Origin: a virus
Length of the DNA: 47,852 nt
Strand: one strand, 5' to 3'
Virus record (IMG/VR): IMGVR_UViG_3300022925_000041
Coordinates: 1-47,852 of that record
The stretch's first letter is position 1; each line of letters opens with the position of its first letter. Both the position numbers and the translations under genes were made by a program. Under the pieces are notes generated by a model that saw only the letters and a list, made by a program, of their open reading frames with translations, did not search any database and was not told the DNA's origin. Shown here piece after piece: positions 47,165 to 47,852 of the stretch.

Positions 47165-47852
47165 AAATACCTTTTGATCTTTAGGCACATCAATTTCATA
47201 GTCATTATTATCTACTTTAATTCCGGGTAGTTTACTTAAAGGGTGTCTAAATTGTTTTTCAAATGCCCAACCGTCTCCGGTTTTTTCTTCAAATAATTCT
47301 TTAACTTTTTCAAATCCTGTATACTTAGTTGGCTGTTGCATAATATCAAACCCTACACGTTTGTAACCGATTATTTTTTGTTCATATTTAAGGTGACGTA
47401 ATCTTTGATATTCTTCCCAGTCTGTAAAATTATCAGGAAGTTTTTCCCATATTTGAGGAGTAGATACTGCTAATGCTAGTGCTAGTTCAGGACTGAACGA
47501 TAAAAAACTACCTTGCACTGCTATCTGAAATTTATCATGGCATGTTACCCAATGCATTTGATTTTTTTCTAAATTTTTACCATAGCCTGTTAAGTTCTTG
47601 TCTGGAGCATTACCACCAAAGCATACACCAGTATATCCCATATGTGTTAATACTTCTATAAATCTATAATGCGTATTAAACTGAGGACTAAATCCACCAT
47701 AATGTTCAGTCATTGATACATTATCTCTAGTTAAAAACGAAACAATATCAAACTCTATTTCTCTATATGGTATGTCAAAAGTATGACAATATGCTTTGGC
47801 ATGATCAACATCATGTTTATTTAAATCATCGTTGTACTTAAATATAACAACA
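47123..47852 (-). CDS. PP-loop/HUP-type ATPase-like protein, 5' end outside window
   Basis: The frame stays open from the ATG at 47711-47713 to the right edge, so that ATG is internal and the gene is truncated. At least 243 residues are in view. The upstream part reads KYNDDLNKHDVDHAKAYC...DIPYREIEFD, a pattern seen in N-type ATP pyrophosphatases (asparagine-synthase/QueC-like: YNDxLNxHDxxxA, then an acidic strand). MGYTGVCFGGNAPDKNLTG and GSFLSFSPELALAL would be the acceptor-binding part. The SGGxDS loop expected upstream lies outside the window. Assignment is by pattern only. Confidence 0.45.
   Translation of the reverse strand, partial: VVIFKYNDDLNKHDVDHAKAYCHTFDIPYREIEFDIVSFLTRDNVSMTEHYGGFSPQFNTHYRFIEVLTHMGYTGVCFGGNAPDKNLTGYGKNLEKNQMHWVTCHDKFQIAVQGSFLSFSPELALALAVSTPQIWEKLPDNFTDWEEYQRLRHLKYEQKIIGYKRVGFDIMQQPTKYTGFEKVKELFEEKTGDGWAFEKQFRHPLSKLPGIKVDNNDYEIDVPKDQKVFLDSIYFKHFPSRP

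Noticed and set aside
1-47852. Insertion sequences, integrase or attachment sites
   Set aside because: I looked for transposase-like frames, terminal inverted repeats and tRNA-linked direct repeats and saw none I could support.

Overview
The window is a stretch of an AT-rich, tailed-phage genome of the T4-like (Straboviridae/Kyanoviridae-like) marine myovirus type. The evidence is the contiguous T4-type head cassette (portal gp20, two core proteins, prohead protease gp21, scaffold gp22, major capsid gp23), long repetitive tail-fibre genes, a PAAR spike-tip protein, phage-type class Ia ribonucleotide reductase (nrdA, nrdB, glutaredoxin), and boxes of the T4 late-promoter type (TATAAATA and variants). 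The host is not stated by the sequence. The IscU is colinear with the E. coli protein (C37, D39, C63, LPPVK 99-103, C106) and there is a TorF/Gcw_chp-type outer membrane protein, so I infer a Gram-negative proteobacterium with an ISC (HscBA) system, more likely gamma/beta than SAR11. This is inference, not proof.

Layout. 1-3376: 3' part of a large tape-measure-like virion protein. 3410-10274: head genes, with an SGNH hydrolase inserted after the portal gene. 10310-12411: terminator, a perfect sigma70-type promoter, two accessory genes and a minus-strand degenerate HNH gene. 12474-25037: five related, modular tail-fibre/structural genes (about 12.5 kb) and a strong terminator. 25136-29332: small unknown gene, nrdA, nrdB, glutaredoxin. 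29332-33431: Sm-like small protein, PAAR protein, 1166-aa virion protein. 33451-39304: an accessory metabolic block: metK, iscU, DUF1289, SGNH-like, small basic peptides, periplasmic protein, peroxiredoxin, four tRNAs (Ser-UGA, Thr-UGU, Ala-UGC, Leu-UAA), a methyltransferase-like gene and ferredoxin-NADP reductase. 39310-42303: membrane/envelope genes: 2-TM protein, methyltransferase, single-TM protein, TorF-like porin, then an overlapping run of tiny membrane peptides. 42280-46226 (minus): a six-gene operon of subtilase, small membrane protein, lipoprotein, transglutaminase-like peptidase, 2OG-Fe(II) oxygenase and GNAT. 46340-47852: phosphoesterase-like gene and a truncated PP-loop-like gene. 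No gene-free stretch exceeds 300 bases.

How it may work together. Head and fibre genes are read from late-type boxes. The accessory block has host-like sigma70 promoters in addition. IscU, DUF1289, Fpr, glutaredoxin and peroxiredoxin could jointly keep Fe-S/iron cofactors and redox supply going for RNR and the 2OG oxygenase. MetK could feed the methyltransferases. The minus-strand operon looks like an envelope/lysis and protein-modification cassette.

The most striking pattern is regulatory. Six genes without a Shine-Dalgarno sequence (6066+, 12411-, 25149+, 38018-, 43625-, 46340+) carry an NWTAAATA-type box (one has TAAGTA) exactly five bases before the ATG. In T4 late promoters the box spans about -13 to -6, so transcription would start on the A of the ATG. 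This predicts leaderless late mRNAs.
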